In this document: in pieces, positions 24,951 through 33,187 of the stretch
Layout: each line of letters opens with the position of its first letter
Position numbering within the stretch: position 1 is the first letter of the stretch
Assembly: GCF_026126405.1 (NCBI RefSeq)
Contig: NZ_JAFMTQ010000005.1
Coordinates: forward strand, 1 to 64,000
Length of the DNA: 64,000 nt
Source of the DNA: Aureitalea sp. L0-47
GTDB taxonomy: Bacteria; Bacteroidota; Bacteroidia; Flavobacteriales; Flavobacteriaceae
Direction of reading: 5' to 3'
Program-made: the position numbers and the translations under genes
The notes under the pieces: model-generated
The model's input: the letters and a program-made list of their open reading frames with translations, nothing else
Told to the model about the DNA's origin: nothing
The model's database searches: none

Positions 24951-27191
24951 TTACTTTACAATCAATTTCTTAGTTACTCCTTCGGAATTGCTCACAATGT
25001 AGGTTCCGCTTCTTAAAGAAGAAATATCCATGAATGCAACCTCACTGGCCTCCAAAACTCTACGGCCGGTGATGTCGTAGATTTTATAACTTCCAGGCTC
25101 ACTAAAGAATATTTGTCCTGTGGCTGGATTCGGGTACATGACAAAGCCGGTTTCGGTTATTTGGCTATCGCCTACTGAAAGGATATTATTGTCAATAGAA
25201 TAAACACCCAAGGTAGCACTAACTTCGTTCGAGATCACGATAAGCCCTTTATCTGTTGGGCTATCCGCAGGGTTAATATATAATACCCCTTCCGGACCAA
25301 GGTCACCACTTTCGTTTCCACCGGGAGTATTGTCCCTGTTGTTCTCGTATTCGAGGAAAACAGGGGCAGTTGGTTCTGTTATGTTATACACCATCATTCC
25401 ACCAATACGCTCCAGTAGGACAAAGGCATAGAATTCACCGTCTATCTCTTCAACAATCACGCCTTCAGGTTCCGGGCCTTTATTATCACTGCGGTTCTTG
25501 AAATTGTTATTGCTATTGCTGGCGTTAAATATCGCACCATAGGTAGGATCATTCGCTGTAATCACCTCGAAGTCGTTACCACTATCGTAAACCAGGGTTC
25601 CTGTGGCCGCTTCAAAAATACTGAAGGACCTTCCGCCGAAAACATGGATCTCTTCGAACTCACCATCGTTATCGATGTCACCGGATGCATTTGTGACATT
25701 GATCTCTGCCAGGTTGGTTTCCAATTCCAGGATATCGATATTACTAAATACAGAACCGTCAAGCGTATAATCTCCATCATCGATCTTACGCTCCTCTTCG
25801 TAGGTGTCGTACTCGCGGGCATCACCTTCGTTAGCCGTAACAATGTAACCCGTTCCTCCTACTTCATAGAAAGCAATGGCATCGGGCATATACATACCGT
25901 AGATCGGCCAGGTTGCGTCGAAAATAAAGTCGGTTTCATCAGAAACATCCAGTGAGTTCTCAGCAAGGCTGTGGTCTTTCAATCCAAAGGATATTACGTC
26001 CGTAATTTCGAGAGTAGTTAGGTCTACAATGGCGTAGGCGTTGTTTTCCTGTAGCGCTACATAAGCAAAAAGATTATCTGAAGAAACCGTGATGTATTCC
26101 GGCTCCAGGTCCTGGGAAACACTAGCTCCCGGACCGTAAATTCGCACTCCTGCTGCCTCAAGGGCCGCTTGTTGAGAATCGAAGGCATTAAAATCGAGTG
26201 TAGTAACGTCTGCCTGGCTGATATTTCCCGCACCGGCACTCACATCGATAACGGAGACAGAACCTTCAGGGTCAATCGAGTAATCATCGTTTGGTTCTCC
26301 CTCGTTAGCAACCAGTAGGCTGTTTCCATCCGGGCTGAAGGTAAGCATATCCGGAAGTGATCCTACTTCAACGATATCACCTACGGTATTTTCAACATCA
26401 GCGATAAGCACGAATCCATTATCTGTCGCTTCGTTCGCGGCGATGGCTACAGCATAGATTCCATTACTCACGGAAACACTTTGAACACCGTCACCAATTC
26501 CGGTTAGGTCCACAGTAGCATTGGTACTCATGTTCAATGGATCCGAGAAGTCAATAAATTCGATCTTGTCACCATTGGTTACAATGATCTGTTGTGTAAT
26601 TGGATCATAGGCTGAGATCTCTGCTGTTCCACTACCGTCCACCAGGTAGCTGGTAAGGTAGTTGATATCTAATTGTGTATTGTCTCCCGCAGGAACAACC
26701 GTGTCATCGTCCAGAATATACACACCGAAAACATTATCGCCGGAGATCTGGAGGTCGACTTCATTCTCAAGTTGAAGAAGGAAGAATACGTCGCTATTAT
26801 CGTCATTATCGTTTAGTATCGGAATAGTCACTGTTTGAGATGCCGTACTTCCCGAAGGAAAAACCAGAGTTTCAGCGGCTAGAAAACTGAAATCGACCCC
26901 TTCAACAGCTGATCCGCCAGCCAGGATGTTGACATCAACCGAACCATTCGTTACAGGTGCCTGGTTAATAGTCACTTCAACATCTACAGACGCGCCATCC
27001 TCTGCTACTGAGGTAAAATCCGCAGAAAATGAGACCGAAGGATTTCCTTCTGGTGTATGAACACCACCTCCCCAGTCAGCATTATCAACCGACGTATTTA
27101 TTCTGCCTTCCTGGTTAATGGTGTCTAATGTAATTTGAGCGTAAGAAGCAGCGCCTAGAAGTAGGGCTGCCAGCATAGTAATTTTTTTCAT
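24951..27191 (-). CDS. Choice-of-anchor I / Calx-beta protein with T9SS sorting domain
   Basis: This 746-residue secreted protein has a signal peptide (1-18) and a Calx-beta-like domain (about 45-165, FPSGSTASQTVTIPILNDNDD). A long WD/beta-propeller-like choice-of-anchor I region follows (about 190-660), with motifs such as LTFSPDGNSLLVANEGEPNDDY, YIVTANEGDARE and GPEPEGV. A type IX secretion type A sorting domain ends the chain (about 670-746: MYPNPATGQIFF, YDITGRRVLE, GTYIV, KKLIVK). The protein should pass the outer membrane by the Por system and be anchored or released. It may bind calcium. Relatives are called alkaline-phosphatase-like, but no phosphatase site was recognised. Confidence 0.88.
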   Translation of the reverse strand: MKKITMLAALLLGAASYAQITLDTINQEGRINTSVDNADWGGGVHTPEGNPSVSFSADFTSVAEDGASVDVEVTINQAPVTNGSVDVNILAGGSAVEGVDFSFLAAETLVFPSGSTASQTVTIPILNDNDDNSDVFFLLQLENEVDLQISGDNVFGVYILDDDTVVPAGDNTQLDINYLTSYLVDGSGTAEISAYDPITQQIIVTNGDKIEFIDFSDPLNMSTNATVDLTGIGDGVQSVSVSNGIYAVAIAANEATDNGFVLIADVENTVGDIVEVGSLPDMLTFSPDGNSLLVANEGEPNDDYSIDPEGSVSVIDVSAGAGNISQADVTTLDFNAFDSQQAALEAAGVRIYGPGASVSQDLEPEYITVSSDNLFAYVALQENNAYAIVDLTTLEITDVISFGLKDHSLAENSLDVSDETDFIFDATWPIYGMYMPDAIAFYEVGGTGYIVTANEGDAREYDTYEEERKIDDGDYTLDGSVFSNIDILELETNLAEINVTNASGDIDNDGEFEEIHVFGGRSFSIFEAATGTLVYDSGNDFEVITANDPTYGAIFNASNSNNNFKNRSDNKGPEPEGVIVEEIDGEFYAFVLLERIGGMMVYNITEPTAPVFLEYENNRDNTPGGNESGDLGPEGVLYINPADSPTDKGLIVISNEVSATLGVYSIDNNILSVGDSQITETGFVMYPNPATGQIFFSEPGSYKIYDITGRRVLEASEVAFMDISSLRSGTYIVSNSEGVTKKLIVK

Positions 27192-27217
27192 TGTTGGTAC
27201 ATTTAGTTAAACTGTGT

Positions 27218-27225
27218 CAAAAATA
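27218..27225 (-). promoter_or_regulatory. -7 element for the T9SS cargo gene
   Basis: TATTTTTG on the minus strand matches TAnnTTTG, with a leader of about 25-30 bases before the ATG at 27191. Confidence 0.55.
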
Positions 27226-27396
27226 GTGGCAGCCTGTACCGAAAATTTTAGCTGGAGATTACCATATCATGAAAGATTTTTCTTTTCAAATCGAAAATGG
27301 GGATCAATCTTTAAAGTATTGTAAAGTTTAGTTAGCGGAATTGTAAAATCGGATTGATTTACTATTTTTAACCAAACCAACTAAATTCTAACTCTT

Positions 27397-27768
27397 ATGA
27401 CTTCCACTTATCACCTCGGCCTTCTTATATTACGAATCGGTTTTTCCGGAATGATGTTAGTCCATGGTATCCCTAAACTCCTGGACGTTCTACAGGGTGA
27501 TTTCGGATTTGGAGATCCTATCGGATTGGGAGCAACGGTAACTAAGATACTTGCCGTGATCGGGGAAGTTATTTGTCCGTTACTCATCATAATAGGATAT
27601 AAAACCCGCCTGGCAGCTATTCCTGCACTCATCACCATGCTTGTCGCTGCCTTTGTTGTACACGCATCAGATCCTTTCGGAACAAAGGAAAAAGCGCTGA
27701 TGTTCGCCTGCGCCTTCCTTGTGATCGCCCTTACAGGGGCCGGGAAAATTTCCGTAGATAAAAAATAA
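27397..27768 (+). CDS. DoxX family protein
   Basis: This 123-residue membrane protein has four hydrophobic segments. It has the DoxX/YphA pattern LLILRIGFSGMMLVHGIPKL near the N-terminus and a central PLLIIIGYKTRLAAIPAL. It is shorter than, and not a close copy of, the DoxX protein at 16491. It lies one base before the DUF6090 gene, so the two are probably cotranscribed. Function unknown. Confidence 0.85.
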   Translation: MTSTYHLGLLILRIGFSGMMLVHGIPKLLDVLQGDFGFGDPIGLGATVTKILAVIGEVICPLLIIIGYKTRLAAIPALITMLVAAFVVHASDPFGTKEKALMFACAFLVIALTGAGKISVDKK

Positions 27769-27769
27769 C

Positions 27770-28507
27770 ATGCCTTTATTCACAAAGTCATTGAAGATCA
27801 AGTCTTTTACAAATAAACAAGTGGGGCGGTATATGCTATATGCATTGGGGGAGATCGTGCTGGTAGTGGCCGGTATTCTAATCGCACTTCAGATAAATAA
27901 TTATAACGAAGAACGAAAAAAGAAGAAACTGGTTGATGGCGTATTACAAAGCATCACATACGATCTCGAACTGGACACCTTAACTGTTGGAGCTGCCATA
28001 AAATATTACGAAGCCAGAGACAGTGTTGCAAAGGCTATAATTGACGACAAGTACAGTAGGGAGGATTTCGAGAAATGTACCCTTTGTCCTACACTTATCT
28101 CAACCTATGTCCCGCTAAAGATTAACGATAAGGGATACTCCAGGCTGAAAGAGATAGTGGATTCGTCAAAAAAGAAGGACACCCTCACGGTGGAGATCGT
28201 TCAATTTTATAACGCCTTCGACGCCCTGCTCACCCAGTTTGGGGACGAGGTTAAAGAATTTACATTAGAGAATGTGCGTGATTGGCGGGACAACCAGCCT
28301 TGGTTTAGTAAAGTTACTTCAGGAAGGATGGATGAACGCCTTTATGACTATATGGAATCCCAGGATTACAAGAACAAAGTAGCCTATTACTATGTGATCG
28401 TATGCAGGAATTATAACACTATGCTGAAAGCATATAAAACGAATGCTGCGGAAGTGTTGAAGAATATTAAAGAACGGAAGAACCTGGATTCTATTCAAAA
28501 ATCTTGA
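27770..28507 (+). CDS. DUF6090-type membrane-anchored protein
   Basis: This 245-residue protein has one transmembrane segment near the N-terminus (about 21-43), carrying the hallmark YMLYALGEIVLVVAGILIAL followed by QINNYNE. The rest is a helical, charged soluble domain presumably in the periplasm. It contains a Cys pair (CTLC, about residue 104). Such proteins are very common and often multicopy in flavobacteria; function unknown. The last 17 bases overlap the 3' end of holA on the other strand. Confidence 0.8.
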   Translation: MPLFTKSLKIKSFTNKQVGRYMLYALGEIVLVVAGILIALQINNYNEERKKKKLVDGVLQSITYDLELDTLTVGAAIKYYEARDSVAKAIIDDKYSREDFEKCTLCPTLISTYVPLKINDKGYSRLKEIVDSSKKKDTLTVEIVQFYNAFDALLTQFGDEVKEFTLENVRDWRDNQPWFSKVTSGRMDERLYDYMESQDYKNKVAYYYVIVCRNYNTMLKAYKTNAAEVLKNIKERKNLDSIQKS

Positions 28508-29495
28508 CCAGGAGTTCTTTTAAAAGGTCCCCCTGCGGAACATTGGCCGCTCCTACCCCTTTACTTTTCATATCGATCTCGCGAATGGAACTGATGATCC
28601 CACTTACCTTTTTCATCGGGTAATTACGAGCAGCCAACTGGTAGTCTTTAATGAAATAGGGATTAACACCCAATTCCCTGGCCGCATGGGCCGGGTTCTT
28701 CAAAGCGTGATATTTTAATAATTTTGAGAAGAAACTGTAGAGCAACGCAATGGTCATCACAATCGGGTGATTTTTAGGATTCTGACCAAAATACTGCACA
28801 ATGGTAAATGCTTTCTTCATATCGCGTTCTCCAATGGCGCTTTGCAATTCGAAGTTATTGAAGTCTTTACTAATCCCGATATTCTCTTCAACTACCTGAG
28901 GGGTGATCTGTGAACCATCCGGGAGTATCAATTGTAGTTTTTGTAGTTCATTGTTCACCTTGCTAAGGTCGTTTCCAAGGAATTCAGTGAGCATCTGTGC
29001 CGCCTTGGGAGTTATGGTGTAGCCTTTTCCCGCCAGCACACGCCTGATCCAGTCAGGGACCTGGTTCTCGTATAATTTTTTACTCTCAAAGAGCACACCT
29101 TGTTTCTGAATGGTTTTGGATAATTTCTTGCGCGCATCCAGTTTTTTGTACTTGTAGCAGATCACCAGTACCGTTGTTGGCTGCGGATTCTCCACGTAAG
29201 GCAGTAAGTTTTCTATGGTTCTTGAAAGGTCCTGGGCCTCCTTCACGATCACAACCTGTCGTTCCGCCATCATCGGGTAGCGCTTTGCATTGCTCACGAT
29301 ATCATCGATAGTCACATCCCTGCCATACAGTATGATCTGATTAAAACTGCGTTCTTCTTCCGTGAGGACGGTCTGTTCAATATAATCGCTGATACCGTCT
29401 ATATAATAAGGTTCTTCCCCCATTAGGAAATAGATGGGAGCTATCCTACCCTGCTGAATATCGGTAATGATCTGTTTTGTCTTCTCTAAAGGCAC
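28491..29495 (-). CDS. holA: DNA polymerase III delta subunit
   Basis: This 334-residue clamp-loader subunit has the HolA N-terminal start PIYFLMGEEPYYIDGISDYIE and the region TVLVICYKYKKLDARKKL. The AAA+-like fold lacks a Walker A motif, as expected for delta. The C-terminal collar domain includes NNFELQSAIGERDMKKAF. It opens the beta clamp at the replication fork. The gene is divergent from the HsdR-N-like gene (62-bp gap) and overlaps the DUF6090 3' end by 17 bp. Confidence 0.92.
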   Translation of the reverse strand: MPLEKTKQIITDIQQGRIAPIYFLMGEEPYYIDGISDYIEQTVLTEEERSFNQIILYGRDVTIDDIVSNAKRYPMMAERQVVIVKEAQDLSRTIENLLPYVENPQPTTVLVICYKYKKLDARKKLSKTIQKQGVLFESKKLYENQVPDWIRRVLAGKGYTITPKAAQMLTEFLGNDLSKVNNELQKLQLILPDGSQITPQVVEENIGISKDFNNFELQSAIGERDMKKAFTIVQYFGQNPKNHPIVMTIALLYSFFSKLLKYHALKNPAHAARELGVNPYFIKDYQLAARNYPMKKVSGIISSIREIDMKSKGVGAANVPQGDLLKELLVKIFE

Positions 29496-29545
29496 GTATA
29501 ATTGTTGTGGAAGATTCTTAGTTCTGAAATCTTGGAAGTGTTTGC

Positions 29546-29553
29546 TACCTTTG
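29546..29553 (+). promoter_or_regulatory. -7 element of the HsdR-N-like gene
   Basis: TACCTTTG matches TAnnTTTG and ends four bases before the ATG at 29558. As with hutI, the predicted transcript is leaderless or nearly so. Confidence 0.5.
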
Positions 29554-29557
29554 TACT

Positions 29558-30007
29558 ATGCAGCAACTCAACTTCCCGAGCTTCACATTTCGATTCAAAA
29601 ATAGGGAAAACAAACCGTTGATCTTTGACGAGGTGCGAAAAAAATTTGTACTTCTCACACCTGAAGAATGGGTTCGTCAAAACTGTGTGCAATTTTTGAT
29701 CCATGAGTTGAATTATCCGCATTCACTTATCAATGTAGAAAAGCAGATCAAGGTTCACCAAACTTCAAAACGCTACGATATTGTGGTGTTCAACCCGGAC
29801 GGTAGTATTCACATAGTAGTGGAGTGCAAGGCTCCATCGATAGCGATAAGCCAGGACACTTTCGACCAGATCGCACGATATAATTTTTCATTAAATGCAA
29901 CCTATCTAATGGTTACCAATGGATTAAGTCATTATTATTGTACCCTGGATTACGAGGAGGAACGCTACCATTTTCTAAAAGAATTGCCATCCTATGTTAA
30001 GAAATAA
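29558..30007 (+). CDS. Lone HsdR N-terminal-like nuclease-fold protein
   Basis: This 149-residue protein corresponds to the N-terminal nuclease-fold domain of type I restriction HsdR subunits, without the helicase part. The PD-(D/E)xK pattern is visible: R-Y-D-I-V-V (about 72-77), then IVVECKAPS (about 86-94) with the E-x-K pair, and later QIARYNF and MVTNGL. No hsdM or hsdS is nearby, so it is not part of a restriction system here. Such short proteins are widespread in Bacteroidota next to holA-type core genes, as I recall. Activity is unknown; DNA cleavage or repair is possible. Confidence 0.85.
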   Translation: MQQLNFPSFTFRFKNRENKPLIFDEVRKKFVLLTPEEWVRQNCVQFLIHELNYPHSLINVEKQIKVHQTSKRYDIVVFNPDGSIHIVVECKAPSIAISQDTFDQIARYNFSLNATYLMVTNGLSHYYCTLDYEEERYHFLKELPSYVKK

Positions 30008-30025
30008 TGCCGTTACTTTGTGTCT

Positions 30026-31018
30026 ATGACAATAGCCGTAGTCATACTGAATTGGAACGGAAGATCCTTGCTGGAAACCTATTTACCTTCGGTAGTTGAG
30101 TTTTCTTCGGAAGCTACGGTATATGTTGCAGACAATGCATCTACGGACGATTCGGTGGAATTGGTGCAATCAAATTTTCCTTCAGTAAAAATCATTCAGA
30201 ATAAAACAAACGGCGGATATGCCAAGGGATATAATGACGCATTGAAAACACTGGATGAAGATCTTTTTATCCTACTGAACAGTGACGTAGAAGTGAGCGA
30301 AAACTGGTTACAACCCGTAGTCAAAGAATTCGAAAGCAACAGCGAACTTGTAGCTGCTCAACCGAAGATACTGGATGCAACCCATAGAGACAGTTTTGAA
30401 TATGCTGGCGCAGCGGGAGGATACATAGATGCATTGGGGTATCCGTATTGCCGGGGACGAATCTTTGATGCTATTGAAAAAGACGAAGGACAATACAACG
30501 ACAACTGCGAGATTTTCTGGGCCACCGGTGCTTGTCTTTTCATAAGGAAGACCGCTTTCCGGGAAGTAGGTGGATTGGACGAAGATTTCTTCGCTCACCA
30601 GGAAGAGATCGATCTTTGCTGGCGCTTGAAAGTTAATGGTGGTAAGATCATGTACCTCGGAAATTCGACAGTCTATCACCTTGGAGGTGGCACCTTAGCT
30701 TCAGCCAAACCACAAAAAACGTTTTACAACTTCAGAAATACACTTTTATTACTACTGAAAAATGTAAAAGGCGGTAGGGTTTACAGATTGATTTTCTTTC
30801 GGATGCTTCTGGACGGATTGGCAGCGTTGCGATTTCTACTAAAGGGTGAGTTTGTGCATATATGGGCGATTATTAGGGCGCATTTTAGCTTTTACTCACT
30901 TTTTGGCAAGTTCCTTCAGAAGCGAAAAAAACACAGGTCATCCATGCGATACTCGGAAATTAATTCGGTGGTTTGGAAGTACTTTGTTCTAAAAAAACGT
31001 ACCTTTAACCAACTCTGA
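30026..31018 (+). CDS. Family 2 glycosyltransferase
   Basis: The ATG at 30026 gives 330 residues; a GTG two codons earlier is the alternative. The GT-A fold starts with VVILNWNGRSLLETYLPS. It has an ADNASTDDS loop (about 36-44), the metal region LLNSDVEV, and FWATGACLFIRKTAF followed by GGLDEDFFAHQEEIDLCWR, typical of rhamnosyl/GT2 enzymes. A C-terminal region after 235 is amphipathic and basic. It would add a sugar to a cell-surface glycan or lipid. It starts 18 bp after the HsdR-N-like gene, with no polysaccharide cluster around. Confidence 0.9.
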   Translation: MTIAVVILNWNGRSLLETYLPSVVEFSSEATVYVADNASTDDSVELVQSNFPSVKIIQNKTNGGYAKGYNDALKTLDEDLFILLNSDVEVSENWLQPVVKEFESNSELVAAQPKILDATHRDSFEYAGAAGGYIDALGYPYCRGRIFDAIEKDEGQYNDNCEIFWATGACLFIRKTAFREVGGLDEDFFAHQEEIDLCWRLKVNGGKIMYLGNSTVYHLGGGTLASAKPQKTFYNFRNTLLLLLKNVKGGRVYRLIFFRMLLDGLAALRFLLKGEFVHIWAIIRAHFSFYSLFGKFLQKRKKHRSSMRYSEINSVVWKYFVLKKRTFNQL

Positions 31019-31070
31019 TAATTTAAACTTAAATAATTGTTAAGTGCAATTTCAGAACCCGCCTAATTAC

Positions 31071-31078
31071 TAATTTTG
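31071..31078 (+). promoter_or_regulatory. -7 element of the OmpA lipoprotein gene
   Basis: TAATTTTG matches TAnnTTTG, 25 bases before the ATG at 31104. Confidence 0.55.
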
Positions 31079-31103
31079 AATAACTAAAATAAACAATCTT
31101 AAC

Positions 31104-31943
31104 ATGAAAAAGCTGTTACTGTTTGCTGTCGGTGCGATGCTCGTTCTCGGATCATGTGTATCCAAGAAGGAATATGCAGCACTGCAAGCAAAGCAAAAAG
31201 AGACACAGGACTTATTGAATACTGCAACCGTTAAATTGAATAGCTGTTTAACAGATAAGGCGGCGGCATTAGCTCGACTCGAAGAGTTGAGAAAGTCCAA
31301 TCAAGACCTCATCCAAAGTTCGAAAGATCTCACGATGCTGACTCAACAAGGAGCTACTAATCTTGAGAAATCCCTGGAGAGTCTAAGAGAGAAAGATCTT
31401 AAGATATCAAGACTTCAGGACGCACTTAGTAAAAAGGACAGTGTTACTCTGGCCCTTGTAACCAGCCTGAAAAAGGAAGTGGGGTTAGATGATCCCGACA
31501 TAGAGATCAATGTTGAAAAAGGAGTAGTATTCATCTCACTTTCAGACAAGGTTCTTTTCAAAACCGGATCGTATAACTTATCATCCAGAGCAAATGAAAT
31601 TCTTGGAAAAGTAGCTACTGTTATCAACGGTAAGCCTGACTTTGAAGCTATGGTTGAAGGACATACGGACAATGTTCCTTACAAAAGCGGAGTGTTACTC
31701 GACAACTGGGATCTTAGTGTGAAGCGTTCCACAGCTGTAGTTAGAAAACTTCAGGAACTTGGTGTTAAACCTGCGCAACTGATCGCTGCAGGGCGAGGAG
31801 AACATATTCCACTCGTGGATAACGATACCGCTGAGAATCGTGCTACCAACAGACGAACCAAGATACTGGTACTACCGAAGATCGATCAGTTCTACACCAT
31901 GATAGAAGAAGAACTTGAGACTTTATCCGCAGAAGGAAACTAA
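31104..31943 (+). CDS. OmpA family lipoprotein
   Basis: This 279-residue precursor has a lipoprotein signal (lipobox LGSC, Cys18). A coiled coil (about 25-115) is rich in Lys/Glu/Leu heptads. The C-terminal OmpA/MotB peptidoglycan-binding domain (about 135-262) contains VLFKTGSYNLSSRANEIL, EGHTDNVPY, RSTAVVRKLQELGV and NRATNRRTKI. It should tie the outer membrane to peptidoglycan, like Pal. Own promoter and terminator (31966-31990) mark it as a single-gene unit. Confidence 0.93.
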   Translation: MKKLLLFAVGAMLVLGSCVSKKEYAALQAKQKETQDLLNTATVKLNSCLTDKAAALARLEELRKSNQDLIQSSKDLTMLTQQGATNLEKSLESLREKDLKISRLQDALSKKDSVTLALVTSLKKEVGLDDPDIEINVEKGVVFISLSDKVLFKTGSYNLSSRANEILGKVATVINGKPDFEAMVEGHTDNVPYKSGVLLDNWDLSVKRSTAVVRKLQELGVKPAQLIAAGRGEHIPLVDNDTAENRATNRRTKILVLPKIDQFYTMIEEELETLSAEGN

Positions 31944-31965
31944 TATCGGAATCATAATATTTCTA

Positions 31966-31990
31966 ACTCGGACGTATGTCCGGGTTTTTT
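31966..31990 (+). terminator. Terminator of the OmpA gene
   Basis: ACTCGGAC (31966-31973) pairs with GTCCGGGT (31978-31985) around GTAT, with one G-T pair, followed by six T. Confidence 0.88.
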
Positions 31991-32103
31991 ATTTCTGAAT
32001 TTTTATAATCCAGTTGAAATTAACTCATTTTTTAGTGTAACACTCCCGAGCGATATTCGTCTACTAGAAAAGCATACTCCCCACCTAACCAATAGAATAG
32101 TTT

Positions 32104-32517
32104 ATGCAACCACATTACCAATTCACCGACGAGGAGTTCGAGAAACAGTTTAAGTTCGGGTTATTGCATCCGAGCTATTTTTCACATGAAGCACACTTGC
32201 GCCTGGCCTGGATACATATCACCAAATACGGCCTGGAGAATGCTATCGATAATGTAACCACCCAACTGAAAACCTACACCGAAATCCATGGTGTGGGCGC
32301 GAAATACAATGAAACTGTTACAGTGGCTTCAGTTCGTGCGGTATTTCATTTTCTTCTTTCTTCAGAAGCAACCACTTTCAGGGGTTTCTTAAAAGAAAAC
32401 CCAAGGTTGATTTTCGATTTCAAACAATTGTTGGGGTATCACTACGCATTTAATATTTTCGATTCTGAAGAAGCCAGGAATCAATATTTGGAACCGGATC
32501 TGCTGCCTTTTGATTAA
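32104..32517 (+). CDS. Conserved protein of unknown function
   Basis: This 137-residue soluble protein is probably all-helical and has no signal or membrane segment. The stretch FSHEAHLRLAWIHITKYG (about 24-41) resembles a widespread uncharacterised family with the H-x-x-H-L-R-x-A pattern. The His, Arg and a later HYAFNIF may be conserved sites. It lies alone, convergent with the YciO-like gene (2-bp gap). No function can be given. Confidence 0.7.
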   Translation: MQPHYQFTDEEFEKQFKFGLLHPSYFSHEAHLRLAWIHITKYGLENAIDNVTTQLKTYTEIHGVGAKYNETVTVASVRAVFHFLLSSEATTFRGFLKENPRLIFDFKQLLGYHYAFNIFDSEEARNQYLEPDLLPFD

Positions 32518-32519
32518 GG

Positions 32520-33137
32520 TTAAAACTCCAAACTCCCCTTCCCTTCTCGTACCAGCAAGGGCTCATCACCGGTGAGATCGATCACCGTTGATGGGATATT
32601 ACCGCCATAGCCACCATCAACAACCACATCTACCCTATTAGCCCATTTCTCGTAAATGAGTTCGGGGTCTGTGGTGTATTCGATCACCTCATCCTCGTCC
32701 TTTATGGACATAGAAAGTATAGGGTTACCCAGTTCTGAAACCAGCGCACGGGCAATAGCGTTATCGGGGACACGAATCCCTACTTCTTTTTTCTTTTTGA
32801 AGATGGAAGGTAATTTATTGTTCCCTGGTAAAATGAAAGTATACGGACCGGGTAAAGCACGCTTGAGCATTTTAAACGTTGTGTTGTCGATCTGTCTAAC
32901 AAAATCCGACAACCGACTCAAATCTTCACAGATAAAGGAGAAGTTTGCCTTGTCGAGTCGGACGCCCTTTATCCTGGCGAGTCTTTCCATGGCTTTGTTA
33001 TGAGTAATGTCGCACCCTAGGGCATAGACTGTATCACTTGGGTAGATCACTAACCCACCTGAGCGGATAATGTCCACTACCTTTTTAATGTCCCTGGGAT
33101 TGGGATTTTCTTCATATATACGTATGAACTCAGCCAT
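32520..33137 (-). CDS. Sua5/YciO/YrdC family protein (YciO-like)
   Basis: This 205-residue protein has the YrdC fold: GGLVIYPSDTVYALGCD (about 27-43), LARIKGVRLDKANFSF, PGPYTFILPG (about 95-104), GIRVPDN and STVIDLTGDEPLLVREGKG. Length and the opening FIRIYEENPNPRD resemble E. coli YciO more than TsaC. TsaC/Sua5 makes threonylcarbamoyl-AMP for the tRNA t6A modification. YciO has a weaker or different role. If no other TsaC exists in the genome, this protein may serve as TsaC. The K-x-x-R stretch (KGVR) keeps part of the nucleotide-binding site. Confidence 0.85.
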   Translation of the reverse strand: MAEFIRIYEENPNPRDIKKVVDIIRSGGLVIYPSDTVYALGCDITHNKAMERLARIKGVRLDKANFSFICEDLSRLSDFVRQIDNTTFKMLKRALPGPYTFILPGNNKLPSIFKKKKEVGIRVPDNAIARALVSELGNPILSMSIKDEDEVIEYTTDPELIYEKWANRVDVVVDGGYGGNIPSTVIDLTGDEPLLVREGKGSLEF

Positions 33138-33187
33138 AGTAGTAAGTTACAAAATATTCAGTAATTCTGAAGTTATCTTCGGGAGCA

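Noticed and set aside
29558-30007. Type I restriction-modification system
   Set aside because: Only an HsdR-N-like domain is present; no methylase, specificity subunit or helicase part.
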